Shown: positions 33,704 to 44,610 of the stretch, piece by piece
Layout: each line of letters starts with the position of its first letter
How positions within the stretch are numbered: the first letter of the stretch is position 1
Origin: Zoroaster sp. YZ-2022
Lineage: Eukaryota; Echinodermata; Asteroidea; Forcipulatida; Zoroasteridae
Direction: 5' to 3'
Assembly: GCA_029582265.1 (NCBI GenBank)
Contig: CM055816.1
Location: 3,626,698-3,690,697 of the forward strand
DNA: 64,000 bases
Program-made: the position numbers and the translations under genes
Notes under the pieces: generated by a model
Database searches by the model: none
Told to the model about the DNA's origin: nothing
The model's input: the letters and a program-made list of their open reading frames with translations, nothing else

Positions 33704-34621
33704 TTACGATCGCTTTGCTCTATATCGAAACTCGCTGGTTGTTGAGTTTCTAACGATTGTGACGGTTGTTGAGTAACGATTAAAGGTGGCGGTAGTGGGT
33801 GTCGAATTCGTGTCTTGATTCGAACCGAGCGATAGATCCGACGTTGCGATCAAAATATTATTGTTGTATCCCACGTACGTACCTATTCTCAAATTCATGT
33901 CACTCGGCATCAAGTATAAATTTTCACCAATGGCAAAATTTAATTGAGACCGAGCGTGTTGTAAAGAATCTTGATATCGTTGAATAGAAGATTGTAAATC
34001 GATCGGAGAATCGATCGGAGCGTCGAGAATATTAAAAAATTCTCTTTTTGCGTCTAAACCGGTGCCGGGGACAAGAATTCCAGTTTTTGCTTGAGCTTGA
34101 GCTTCCAATATCGCGTAAACGTACGTTCTTATAGAGTCGTTGATTCGTTCCGTACCTATATCCGTAAAATCTTGAGACTCGTCGAGTATAAATTTAACCC
34201 AATCTTGACGAGTATCGGGAGATTGTGAAATATAACCGACCGTATACGTCGACGGATGATCTCCGAAACCCATCTTTGTCGCGGTTTTGTAATAATCGTA
34301 ATCGCTCGTGTCGTGAAACTTTACGTGTAAACTTGAATTATCGTAGTCGTTTCCGGGCACCGCTTTGTAACCGTTGTCGTAATAATAAGCTATTTCCAAT
34401 CCTCTCGAGTTTTTGTCTACTCGTTGTTTCCAATCCGATATCGTCGAAACGTGAAAGTTTCTGCATATTTTATTATACGCTCTGATGTCTATATTGTTTT
34501 CGAACGCGTCGTACAAATTTTGAAAAGACGCTGGACAGCTCATTTCTTTGAGCAATCGTCTAATTTGATAATAAACATGAAATTTAAAAAAACTGCGAAT
34601 CATCGCGTACGAATGAAGCAA
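33704..34621 (-). CDS. Conserved Polinton protein of unknown function, 305 aa, intact
   Basis: The minus strand has an uninterrupted 305-codon frame starting MLHSYAMIRSFFKFHVYYQI. Features: a Cys-Pro segment (EMSCPASFQNLYDAF), then YYYDNGYKAVPGNDYDNSSL, HVKFHDTSDYDYYKTATK, GFGDHPSTYTVGYISQSP and a long helical region with AILEAQAQAKTGILVPGTG, ending in a Ser/Thr/Asn-rich tail. No membrane segment or enzyme motif is recognised. Its place between capsid-type genes and the Asp/Tyr-rich block suggests a virion-associated protein of the Polinton set. It is the only long intact gene of the element. A separate 50-codon frame just upstream (34730-34882) might be its displaced N-terminus. Confidence 0.65.
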   Translation of the reverse strand: MLHSYAMIRSFFKFHVYYQIRRLLKEMSCPASFQNLYDAFENNIDIRAYNKICRNFHVSTISDWKQRVDKNSRGLEIAYYYDNGYKAVPGNDYDNSSLHVKFHDTSDYDYYKTATKMGFGDHPSTYTVGYISQSPDTRQDWVKFILDESQDFTDIGTERINDSIRTYVYAILEAQAQAKTGILVPGTGLDAKREFFNILDAPIDSPIDLQSSIQRYQDSLQHARSQLNFAIGENLYLMPSDMNLRIGTYVGYNNNILIATSDLSLGSNQDTNSTPTTATFNRYSTTVTIVRNSTTSEFRYRAKRS

Positions 34622-34729
34622 ACGTTACAAAATTTGTTTGATTTTGATAAAACTTTAGCGGATTGGAATTCTAATCGTTTACGAACTCGTCGCTAACGAC
34701 GTGAGGCAACCTATATTATTTCAAAAGGA

Positions 34730-34882
34730 TCATCGAGTTCTACATTTAAAAAAAATATTTTCTTTGACGTAACTATCTATATTCGTCAAGTCGATAGAAG
34801 TAATTGTTTTAGCGGCAATAACATTTCTAGATTGCGGATACCGCTTCGATAAATTGCTCTGAAATGCTTGTGGAATCGACAT
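34730..34882 (-). CDS. Short 50-aa ORF upstream of the 305-aa gene
   Basis: The minus-strand frame starts MSIPQAFQSNLSKRYPQSRN and lies in a different frame about 110 bases before the 305-aa gene. It could be the original start of that gene after a frameshift, or a small separate Polinton gene. No family recognised. Confidence 0.3.
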   Translation of the reverse strand: MSIPQAFQSNLSKRYPQSRNVIAAKTITSIDLTNIDSYVKENIFFKCRTR

Positions 34883-34923
34883 TTTATTATAAGATAAATA
34901 TAAGTTATAAATGTTAATATAAA

Positions 34924-35627
34924 ATGTATCATACGATCGAAATTTAACATTTTAATAATACAATCTTATTAAATAATACAATCGATAATCGTGACGGTAA
35001 ACTTTTCATTTCGTTAAAGAGCATCAACCATTGGGCCGGTTACTTAACGTGCGTAAAAAAAATAAAAAATATACCGATGGTAAAGCTGGATAAATGAAAG
35101 AAATGAACAAGATCAAGGAGAAGATCTCGAGGTTATTGAGCCCGGACTTTATAATATAAAATAAATTATCGACATTGTATTAAAAAACACACCTTGGATT
35201 ACGTTCGTCGTAGATGAAAAATTTGGTAAATCTTTTATAAATAGGCTATTACTCAAGAAAAACGAAAAATCTAATTTTCATCGGGATTAGCTAATTTACT
35301 CGGGTTTGAAAATGATTATCTATCTATTGGAAAGCACGAATTTAAAAAAACTTGATTTGCAACCTTTTAAAATAATATACATTCATTGCGATCAAATTTC
35401 TACGAGTGAAAATTTTGTCGATGGTAAACCTTGTACTCTTTTAAACGTTTTTCCGTTACAAGATAAATCGTTGGGGGAAAGTACATGGATGGAATATTCT
35501 AATCCATTGCCAAAACAATCTTAAAACTGGTACTTTTAATGAATTAAGTTTTCAAATTAAAGATTCTATCGGCAGAGACATAAATAATCACGGTATGCCA
35601 ATTATTTTAACCGTCGAAATTAAATAA
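34924..35627 (+). pseudogene. Polinton penton-like minor capsid protein
   Basis: Pieces in three frames follow the order of the Polinton single jelly-roll minor capsid (penton-like) protein: a short MYHTIEI start, LFISLKSINHWAG, IEPGLYNI, the SGLANLLGFEND block (about 35285), IYIHCDQIS, LNVFPLQDKSLGEST and the terminal FNELSFQIKDSIGRDI end with TVEIK before the stop at 35625-35627. At least four breaks are seen: a stop near 34945, shifts near 35095 and 35300, and a shift near 35515. In the virion this protein would form the capsid vertices. The stop abuts the ATG of the next gene directly. Family assignment rests on order and motif spacing recalled from related elements. Confidence 0.6.
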
Positions 35628-36009
35628 ATGGCGAGTATTTACGGACCTTGTCGAAGAAGCGGTAGCGATAATTATAGCGCACCAAATATCAACAATCCGT
35701 CTATTTACAAACGTCATGGATTTATCGAGCCAAATGTAATTCAACAAACGATACCTTTGGTAAATTTATTTAGTGAACTTAACATTAAACTCGGATGGCA
35801 CGGCGCGTTTAAACTACCCTTTTTTTTTTACGTTCGATGAATCACCTACGTACTGTTAAATTTTTGATAAAATTTATAAAAAACAACGGTCTTCATTCTC
35901 ATTCGGTAACGCGCAATTTTCATGCCGATGTAGAGCTTATTCCTTCTCCGGAGCGAGCTACTAAATTTTCTTTCAACCACGAATTGCAGCATTTTGAATA
36001 CGAAATTTG
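35628..36009 (+). pseudogene. Polinton conserved protein, 3'-truncated by a minisatellite
   Basis: Starts immediately after the penton stop with MASIYGPCRRSGSDNY and continues to about 35835, where an F-rich run (nine T) causes a frameshift; a second frame (MNHLRTVKFLIKFI onward) runs to about 36009. There the sequence passes without warning into the 90-bp minisatellite, so the 3' end of the gene is missing. I recognise it only as a probable structural gene from its position. Confidence 0.5.
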
Positions 36010-36896
36010 CTACAAAACCAGAACTGGCCCAGTACCGTGCCGACACAAAATGACCTAACCAAAACAGTACGAAACCGGTAATGGCCCAGTACTGGGCCAA
36101 TACAGATTCCATTACTTGGCCATTACTGGCCCAGTACTGGCCCAGTACAGGGGCAATTGTGATGCCATTACTCGCCCAGCGCCGGTAAATTGGCACTGGG
36201 CCAGTGCCGGCAAATGGAACTGGCACAGTTCTGGCTTGCACAGAGGCTTGGAACTGGCCCAGTTCATGTAGCCCTTACTCATCCGGTACACAACCAGAAC
36301 TGGCCCAGTACCGTGCCGACACAAACTGCCTTAACCAAAACAGTACGAAACCGGTAATGGCCCAGTACTGGGCCAATGCAGATTCCGTTAATTGGGCATT
36401 ATTGGCCCAGTACTGGCCCAGTATCGTGCCGACACAAAATGCCCTAACCAAAACAGTACTAAACCAGTACTGGGCCAGTATATAAACACTACCGTACAAG
36501 TACTGGCCCAGTACAGGGCCAATGGGGAATACCCTTATTAAAACAGTACAGAACCAGTACTGGCCCAGTAGATAAACACTACCGTACCAGCATTGGCCCT
36601 GTACAGGGCCAATGGGGAAAACCCTTACTAAAACATTACAGAACCAGTACTGGCCCAGAAGATAAACACTACCGTACCAGTACTGGCCCAGTACAGTGCC
36701 AATGGGGAATACCCTTACTAAAACAGTACAGAACCAGTAGTGGCCCAGTACAGAAACATTACCGTACCAGTACTGGCCCAGTAAAGGGCCAATGGGGAAA
36801 ACCCTTACTAAAACAGTACTGAACCAGTACTGGCCCAGTACAAACATATTACCGTACCAGTACTGGCCCAGTACAGGGCCAATGGTGGGGGGAAAA
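36010..36896. repeat. 90-bp minisatellite (copy 2, complete) at the Polinton/unit B junction
   Basis: Minus-strand counterpart of 26425-26916 but complete. About five regular 90-base units run from 36440 to 36896. A less regular part (36010-36440) contains a larger duplication: the block starting AACCAGAACTGGCCCAGTAC at 36016 recurs at 36292. A 208-codon open frame across it is an artefact. Confidence 0.9.
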
Positions 36897-37193
36897 ACCA
36901 CTTACTAAAACAGCAAAATTACACATGGTTTTAGAAAACATCCTTAGTGATGATTTAATCCTGAATGAAAGTTCTTCAGTAAATATTATAAAATACAAAA
37001 TGTAACTCAATACAACATTAAATATAACTTACCCTGAACTAATTAGGGCCTATGCATTTTACTGTGGGAATTAATGGCCATTGTGATTGACTTATGCTCA
37101 CCACTAATTACGCTATCATTATTGGACAAACTTTTCCTGGTAACTAAATGGAGCGTCACAATAACTTCATGCTATAAGTGGGTCGGTGGGATT

Positions 37194-37363
37194 TCACTGC
37201 ATTTGGCATTGCCGGTGTACTTGCCTTTGCCCACGTGTGCGCGGTAGTGTAGCATATGCAGGTGATGTCTACTGATGAGTAGTGATGATTCATGACTACT
37301 CATCGTGCATAAAACACTACTGCGCACGCGTGGGAAAAGGCAATTAAAACGACAAGGCAGTGA
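37194..37363. mobile_element. 170-bp foldback MITE (copy 2)
   Basis: Same element as 25961-26130; here one terminus has a C-to-A type change (TCACTGCATT), so the outer inverted repeat is no longer perfect. Confidence 0.7.
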
Positions 37364-38333
37364 CCAATGAGTAAATCTTTTCATGGTTATTATTTATGAA
37401 AACAAATTTACATTTTCAAACAAATCAATGTGTAATAAATAAGCGAGATAATTGAACACTTAGGGTTAGTGTAAATTAATCGCAGTTGTTTAATTAAAAT
37501 TAAAATGTTACGTGATTTTGTATTGTTCATTTTTTAATTACTTTTAGCACAGCTTTATGCTACAAAAAACGATGCGAAGTATGTTCATTCAGCACACAGC
37601 AAGATCATGTGCAGAACAACCGTTTCAGAGATTAAAAAGCAAAAAGGAAAGGGAAAAAAAGGAATTATAAAAATTTACGATACAGGGCACAAACCCGTTG
37701 CAAGAGTGCGTTGTAGCAATACGGTTAAAATATTACCACTAGCAGATAATTTACACAGGCATGCAACTTTGTAATTGAAAAAAAAAAAGGAAATGGTTAG
37801 GCACAAAAAAAAAACATTGTACAGTGTTTTACAGTTTTCAATGGCACTAGGATACTTAAAAAAAAGATGAAATCAGCTGATCCGCTGAAAAGTTGCATGC
37901 CTTTTTATAATGATAAATTACAAACAAAATTATAAATATGCGCAACACGGAGGGAGATCATATTTGCCTTTGTCGGCCGCCCGGCAGAGGGGTTACAACA
38001 TAAAACAATTTAAATAGTGTTTAAATTTGGTTCAACACATGTTATCATGGAGGAAATAGGAGTATGCAGTAGGAAATGTATTATCACATAATTCATTGTC
38101 ACTCATCTTTCTATAATTTATCCTCACAAAACTCAGAATTTAAATAAACGTGTTTTATACAAAAATGCAAATTTAGTCACTTTAAATTTAAATTAAAAAA
38201 ATCAATTAACAATTCAATGGTTCCTATTTTCCCAGGCATTTTATTTAGTGAATTCACAATAACACATCACCTAGAAGTCATTTTGCTAGCATTTGTTTTT
38301 AACTACCTCATAATTTATAACTCCCTTTTGTCA

Positions 38334-38556
38334 TTAAAGGGACAGAATCGTCACGATCAACAGGGCATGGAATCGGAATGCTAGTTTTAGGTTAAGTCAG
38401 TGACTGCCATAATACCCCACATGATATGGTCATATTACTGTTGCTGCTCCATAAATGAGCCTGTAATTGTCAGTCACTGTGTTCATCTTTAACTAGGACA
38501 TTGATTGTATGCTCTGTCGAAAGTCTGCTCTGATCGTTACGATACTGCCCCTTTAA
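38334..38556. mobile_element. 223-bp MITE with TTAAAGGG termini (copy 2)
   Basis: Same element and length as 24768-24990, at the same place relative to the DUF4806 gene. Confidence 0.7.
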
Positions 38557-39090
38557 ATAACCAGTAGATACCTAACATTTATTTTAAACCAGCACTCTAG
38601 AATGCCTATTGTCCAGTTGCTGGCAGTGAAAAAGTGATTTATTCTACATACAAATGTATTACACTGTATTACATTTATTAAGTGTTTTGGACATTGGTCA
38701 ACCCATGAACTGAACAATGGCTGCATGCAGTCACAGCCAAACAGCCAGCGGCCCAGCCAGCACAGCTAAGTCGGCTTCCTCAAAGGCATTACTTGCTAGT
38801 GCTATTCGGGAAATACTACCATGTGTACCACTACCAGCGGTGCCCAGACAAAACAGCGCAATTGCGAATAGTTAGAGAACACGACTGCAAGTAATGCAGT
38901 GCAAAGGCAATACATTATTACTCGTGAATGGTCAGTATTAGTGAATAGTTACAGGTATTTGCGCCTGCGCGATTAATCGAATAGTTCAAAAACCGCGAAT
39001 ACGAGTATGATTAGCAACAACTATTCGCAAATATTTGAATAATTGCACTATGCAGACAGGCCTACCTGTATGTTATTTACTAATCTAAGT

Positions 39091-42000
39091 CTACCCTACT
39101 CTTGTCCTGTTCCCGCTTTTTCTTCCTCCGTTGCGGTCGGGGGCGTTCCGCAGCCAAATCATGATTACTTTATGGGCTTCGGCCTCAGAACCGTTTACCA
39201 CCATGGGGTTCCGCAAAACAGCCTCTGAAATGAGCAATTAATAAATTTCAGCATAATTAGAACAGCAAAATAGATGTTGCAACTGCTTGGCATGACCTAG
39301 GGCTTAAATGAGGTAAACACCATGTCTGTAAATGCTTCCATACTCGATAAGATTGTGAGTAAATGTATGTACTGACCTTAAGCTTATTTTATTGAACCGT
39401 TTAAGAGGAAACAGATAATATAAGAGGTTTATTATATGTAATAGACTTCTAATAATATTTATATTCAAATGTTTGTTTCCATATTAATGTTGAAATAGAT
39501 TACAGGCCATTGATCCATTTCAAATTGTACACCAGTTATTTGTTACATGGAATACCAACTATATAGCTGTATTAGCATTGTTTTTTGACATTATTCTATA
39601 CCCGGATTCTATGAATTTTCACACCGCATGCTTTTCAGTTGTTATAATATAGGTCAATTAATGCGCAAACATTTAATTGCTAGTAAGATTTGGTAGAAAT
39701 GATCGACAGCAAATATACTTCATGTTCACTCCCAACCATTGACAAAAGCCCCAAAAGTCTCCGGTTTCTGGTCATCGATCGGCTTTAAAATCGGTGCGGT
39801 GCCACATTAAAAAAATATTTTCCAACAGGGTTATACATGTATACGCGGGGACCAACTTTCCTATACACAAAGTAAGAGAGGCCTCACAAATCGGGCAAAT
39901 GTTCAATGTTCATACCCCTATGTGGAAAAGGTTTCAAACACAGCACGGCAGAATTCCAATCGATCCAGCAAGTTTGGCTGCAATTGGGCAGCGTTATACA
40001 TGTACAGTGCGCGGAGCTAGAAACCAGAGACTTATGCTATGGTCTCACAGGAATATTTCGATCTTTCTGTCGAAATATATTTCGATTCTTGGTTTTTTTG
40101 TTATTTTTTATAATTACGTCAAAATCTCGTATAAATATCGGCAAAATATCTGTTTTCCGTGAGAAAAATTGTTTTTGTGTATTTTCTCGACAATTTCGAT
40201 TCATTTTCGATTTTATTTCGACGACTTTCGACTGTTTAGATCATTTCGACTGTTTAGATCATTTCGACTAAGCTCGACTATATCGATTTTTGTCGAAATT
40301 TTATTTTTATTTTTTGGAAAATTATTGAAAAACTTTCGACTGTTTCGATGTATTTCGACTGGCATTTCGACTGACATTTCGACTGTTTAGATTGATTTCG
40401 ATTTTTTTCGATTATTTTTCGATTAAAAAAAAAAATTGGGACAAATGTTTCGATTTATTTCGACTGTTACGATTGTTTAGACTACTTTTAGATTGTTTCG
40501 ACATATTTCGACATGATTTCGATATTTTAGAATCTTTCGATTTATTTCGACAAATTTAGACTCTTTCGTCAAATATTTCGAAATTTGTCGAGATATATCG
40601 AAATAGTCGAAATATCGAAATATCGAAATAGAAAACTTTGTCGAAACAATCTAAACTCTCGAAACAGTTATAATTTATCGAAATTTGTCGAAAATATTTC
40701 TTCAAATTTATTTCGAAAAATTTAACCACATTTTTTTTCGATTGTTTAGACTATTTAGACAGTTTAGATTTATTTCGACTGTTTTTCGAACTTTTAGACT
40801 GTTAAGACTATTTCGATTTCATTTTCGACAGTTTCGATAATATTTCGAAAAAATTTCGATAAATTTGATCGAAACTTTATCGAAAAATATTGGTCAGGTT
40901 TAATAATTTTCGATTAATGATTTTGTTTTCGACAAATATCGACAAATCTCGACAAATATCGACTATTTCGACTTTTCTCGAAAATTTCTTGTAAAAAATC
41001 AAAAATCTTGACGAAACACGATCGAGAGAGTCGAAATCTCTGTGGGACCATAGCATTAACTGACCCTGGAAATTTATCCATTTTAGTAGAGCCGCAAAAA
41101 CAATAATGTTCAAGGGAGGGTGCAGGATTTTTGGACCGGTATATGTATTCCAATTCTCAAGTTCTCAACAGACATATCTTAAAACCGACATGTGAAATTT
41201 TCTCTGAAATGACTGCATTTTAGGAAATATTTCTCAGGACGATAGGTCATCTTTGACTGGTCAGGAATACATGTTGTATCATTCCTTTAAACATTGTTAA
41301 TTTTTCCCTGATAATCACCAAAATGAGCTCTATAATGTCTATACATAATTGTAACCTACTTGTTATTACTGCACATAGCATCAGACTGCTGAATGCCCTC
41401 TTGGTTACTGGTGTTGTCGACTTCCACCCCGGCTTCCCTGCTCAATTAAAACGGAGAGTGAGGTCGTGTGTCATGACGTTGGTCATGACACGCTTCACTG
41501 TATCTTTCATTGAGTTGCCACCAACCGGTGTTAACTTGTTTACCTGAAGAAATATAGAGAAAATTATGTGTAACAGTTAATATTACATATTGAGATTATA
41601 TATGTATATCTAGGACCAAATGAATTATTGAAAAATCTTATAAATCCACACAAAACGTATAAGGCTGCATTTTTACAGAAAATACTGAAATTACACATGA
41701 ATGTTTTATTGATGATTCATAAAACCTAAGAACCGTTTGTCAATGCCATAAAAAGCATGGACTAAATTTAAGACAATTCTGGAAATTTGTTTGAATTTAG
41801 CAACATTATGTGTAACATATGTCCATACATATTTCACTAGTTTGCTGTTTTTTTGGAAGAATACATTCATTAAAATTCGTTAGTTTAAAAAAAACCGTTA
41901 CCGTGGCAACTATGAACACCAATTAACGTAGATGTTTGCGTGAGAGGGTCCAAAAGATCAGCGTGATCGGACAAAGCGTTCTGGTGATAAAAAATTCGTA

Positions 42001-44574
42001 TATATAGGGGGCACATTGCACGCCCTCCCCCAGGCCTGATAGGGTTAGGCAAGGTGTAGCATTATAGGAAAAACTACTTTAATGTACATATATCCACAAT
42101 GCTTCAAGTACCGGTACTCATAACTATCATTCGTACTGAAACTTTAGTACCCTGTCCACGGTTGTTAATCGTTTTTAACAAATCGTTTTTAACATACTCG
42201 GATAGGCCTAAGCGTTTTTTGTAAGTTGTCACAATCAAAACACTTGACCAAAGCTGAGTCATGCTGCATTATGTGACCAGCCATTATAGGGAAGACTAGT
42301 ATAATTATTTTCAATTAGTTATCAATGCTCTATCTACCATGCATTATTTCAAAATGCTTACCACGGATTTTCTAAGTGATTTGTCAAGAAGCTGTTGCTC
42401 AAGGTTTTCAACTTCTTCATAGGAGGCTAGTGGAAAGCCGATCGCATCGGGCAACTCAATGGAGGGTCCTCCCCCTCCCCCGCTTAGTCTTTTAAGCAGT
42501 TTTCTTTGGCTTTTCAATTCCGTTGAAATTTCGGCCATTGTCACTTGCAGTTCGCTCATGCTGCGTACCATGCTGCGGTCAGTTGCTGCAGAGTAAATAT
42601 TGTTATCTGTTACTGACAATTGGTCATTCATATACAAACAATAAACACCTTAGTTCTAGATTTCTTGAGAGAATACCAGTAGGAAGTTGTCATGTTTCTA
42701 TTATTCTATTTACTGATTTAACAACATATAATTATACATTTTTGCGGTACATTGATATATTGCGTGTTAGAAACCTTTATTTGGTAGTGATATTCGTCTA
42801 AAACCAATTGGGGTTGGGCAGGTCGTTGTTAAATTCAATAATCTGTTGGTACTTTTTGCCCACCCTTAAGACAGGTGCTTCCGAAAAGTTTAAAGTGTTT
42901 GGCAAGTATTGATCAACTCAAAATGCAAGTTAGGTTGTTTTTATTTCCCTTGTGCTTTCATGGAAATTATCGGCGGGAGGATACTATTTGAGAGATTTTT
43001 GTTTTCCATTTGATCAAATTTTTTGTCGCGAACATCAGTAAAACAATAAATTAAATTACAGCAGGGTACAGCAAAATATTCATGTGCATAAACATCATGG
43101 GTTGTTGATCACTAAGTGTAACAATTTCCCTTTCACCTCCACATTCAATGAAAACAAATTACCTGATATCGGTTCCACAGCTGAAGCTGAAGCTGCAGCT
43201 GCAACAGCATCAGTGCCCTTTGAATCATTGTCTGAGTGGCTATGTGGAAACATCGGCAGAGGAGGCAGAGGAGGAGTGGGTGCCCTGCCGATTGGTGTTG
43301 ATGTTCTTGGCCTAGGACCTCTTCCCCTGGGAGAAGTCTCATCATCTTCGTCTTCTTCATTTAACGAAGATGAGGAAACTCGAGCCTTTTCTCGGCGCCT
43401 ACAACAAAAAATAATTCTATATAATGTATTTTGTTTACGTTTTGGAGTGTTTCTGGGAGCAGACTGTAAAAGAAACAAATGATTTAATTTTGCCCTACAT
43501 CGACGTGTGTATAGCACTGTATACTCAGTGCTTTCCGAGTAACTGTGGAATTTCATCAACCTATAAAGACTGTAAAAGATTACTCGTTGTTTAAAGAAGT
43601 TTCAGGCAGTCAGGACGCCAAGTCTTACCCAGTAAATCAACACCGAACTTGTAAACAACCTGAATGTGCCGTGTACATTTATGGAAAACTGTTCATTAAA
43701 GATATATCTTCCCTGCTTGGCTAAGAGTACGACCTACAAAATAAAATTTCTAAAACGAACGAATTTTAAAATATAATATCGTTGTTAAACCAAAAAACAT
43801 GAAAATTATGAAATCCTGATTGACAGCCGCACTAGCTAATCCGCAGACTGTCCATGTTCGTCCTTGGCCTGTTACATACAATACATTAAACAAGATTTTA
43901 AAAAAGTGGGCCAGCATTTTATTAATTGTATTGGTACTAATCCATGAAAGGTGTTTATTCATTTAATGAGTGAAACATTTAAAGCTTATAACTTCCATAA
44001 CCGCAGAAAAATAGCGATTCAACATTTAAATCAATTTTTTACGTCAAAACGGCCATATATCTTTAATGCCAACATTTAAAGAACTTTACCAAATAATTAT
44101 GCTCTAATCATGAAGGATTGAGGAAACATTATATTACCCAATTAAATACCAAATGTTGGGGGTAATGTTATTGTTTTTGGTGAGTTTTGGGCAGCAAACA
44201 AAAAGTGCTTCAAAATATATAGATCGCCGGCGGTCGATTTTTACACAGGACTGAGTTGAAAGGGTTAAGGAATCATCCCCAATGTATGGTGGCCCTGAAG
44301 GGACTCGCACACATTCATGATAATTTTTATATCTGTGATTTCCATGAGACATAAAACAAAATTGCTGATAATTTTTACTTACTTTCTACTTGTCTTGGCT
44401 GTCTCGCCATCCTCTGTCTGGAGGTCTGATGCGTCCTCGGACCTTTTAAATTTGATGCGTGCATCCTTATAAGTTTCTGTACAAACATACACAATTTTGT
44501 TTAATAAAATTACAAGAGAACAATTCCATGTTTAAATATATATGTATAAATATATAATATAGTATTATACTGAA

Positions 44575-44610
<36 letters not shown>

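Noticed and set aside
36275..36901. 208-codon frame with GPVLGQYWYG repeats, a possible repeat protein
   Set aside because: The 90-base period is a multiple of three, so the minisatellite stays open in several frames by arithmetic; no start context or splice sites support coding.
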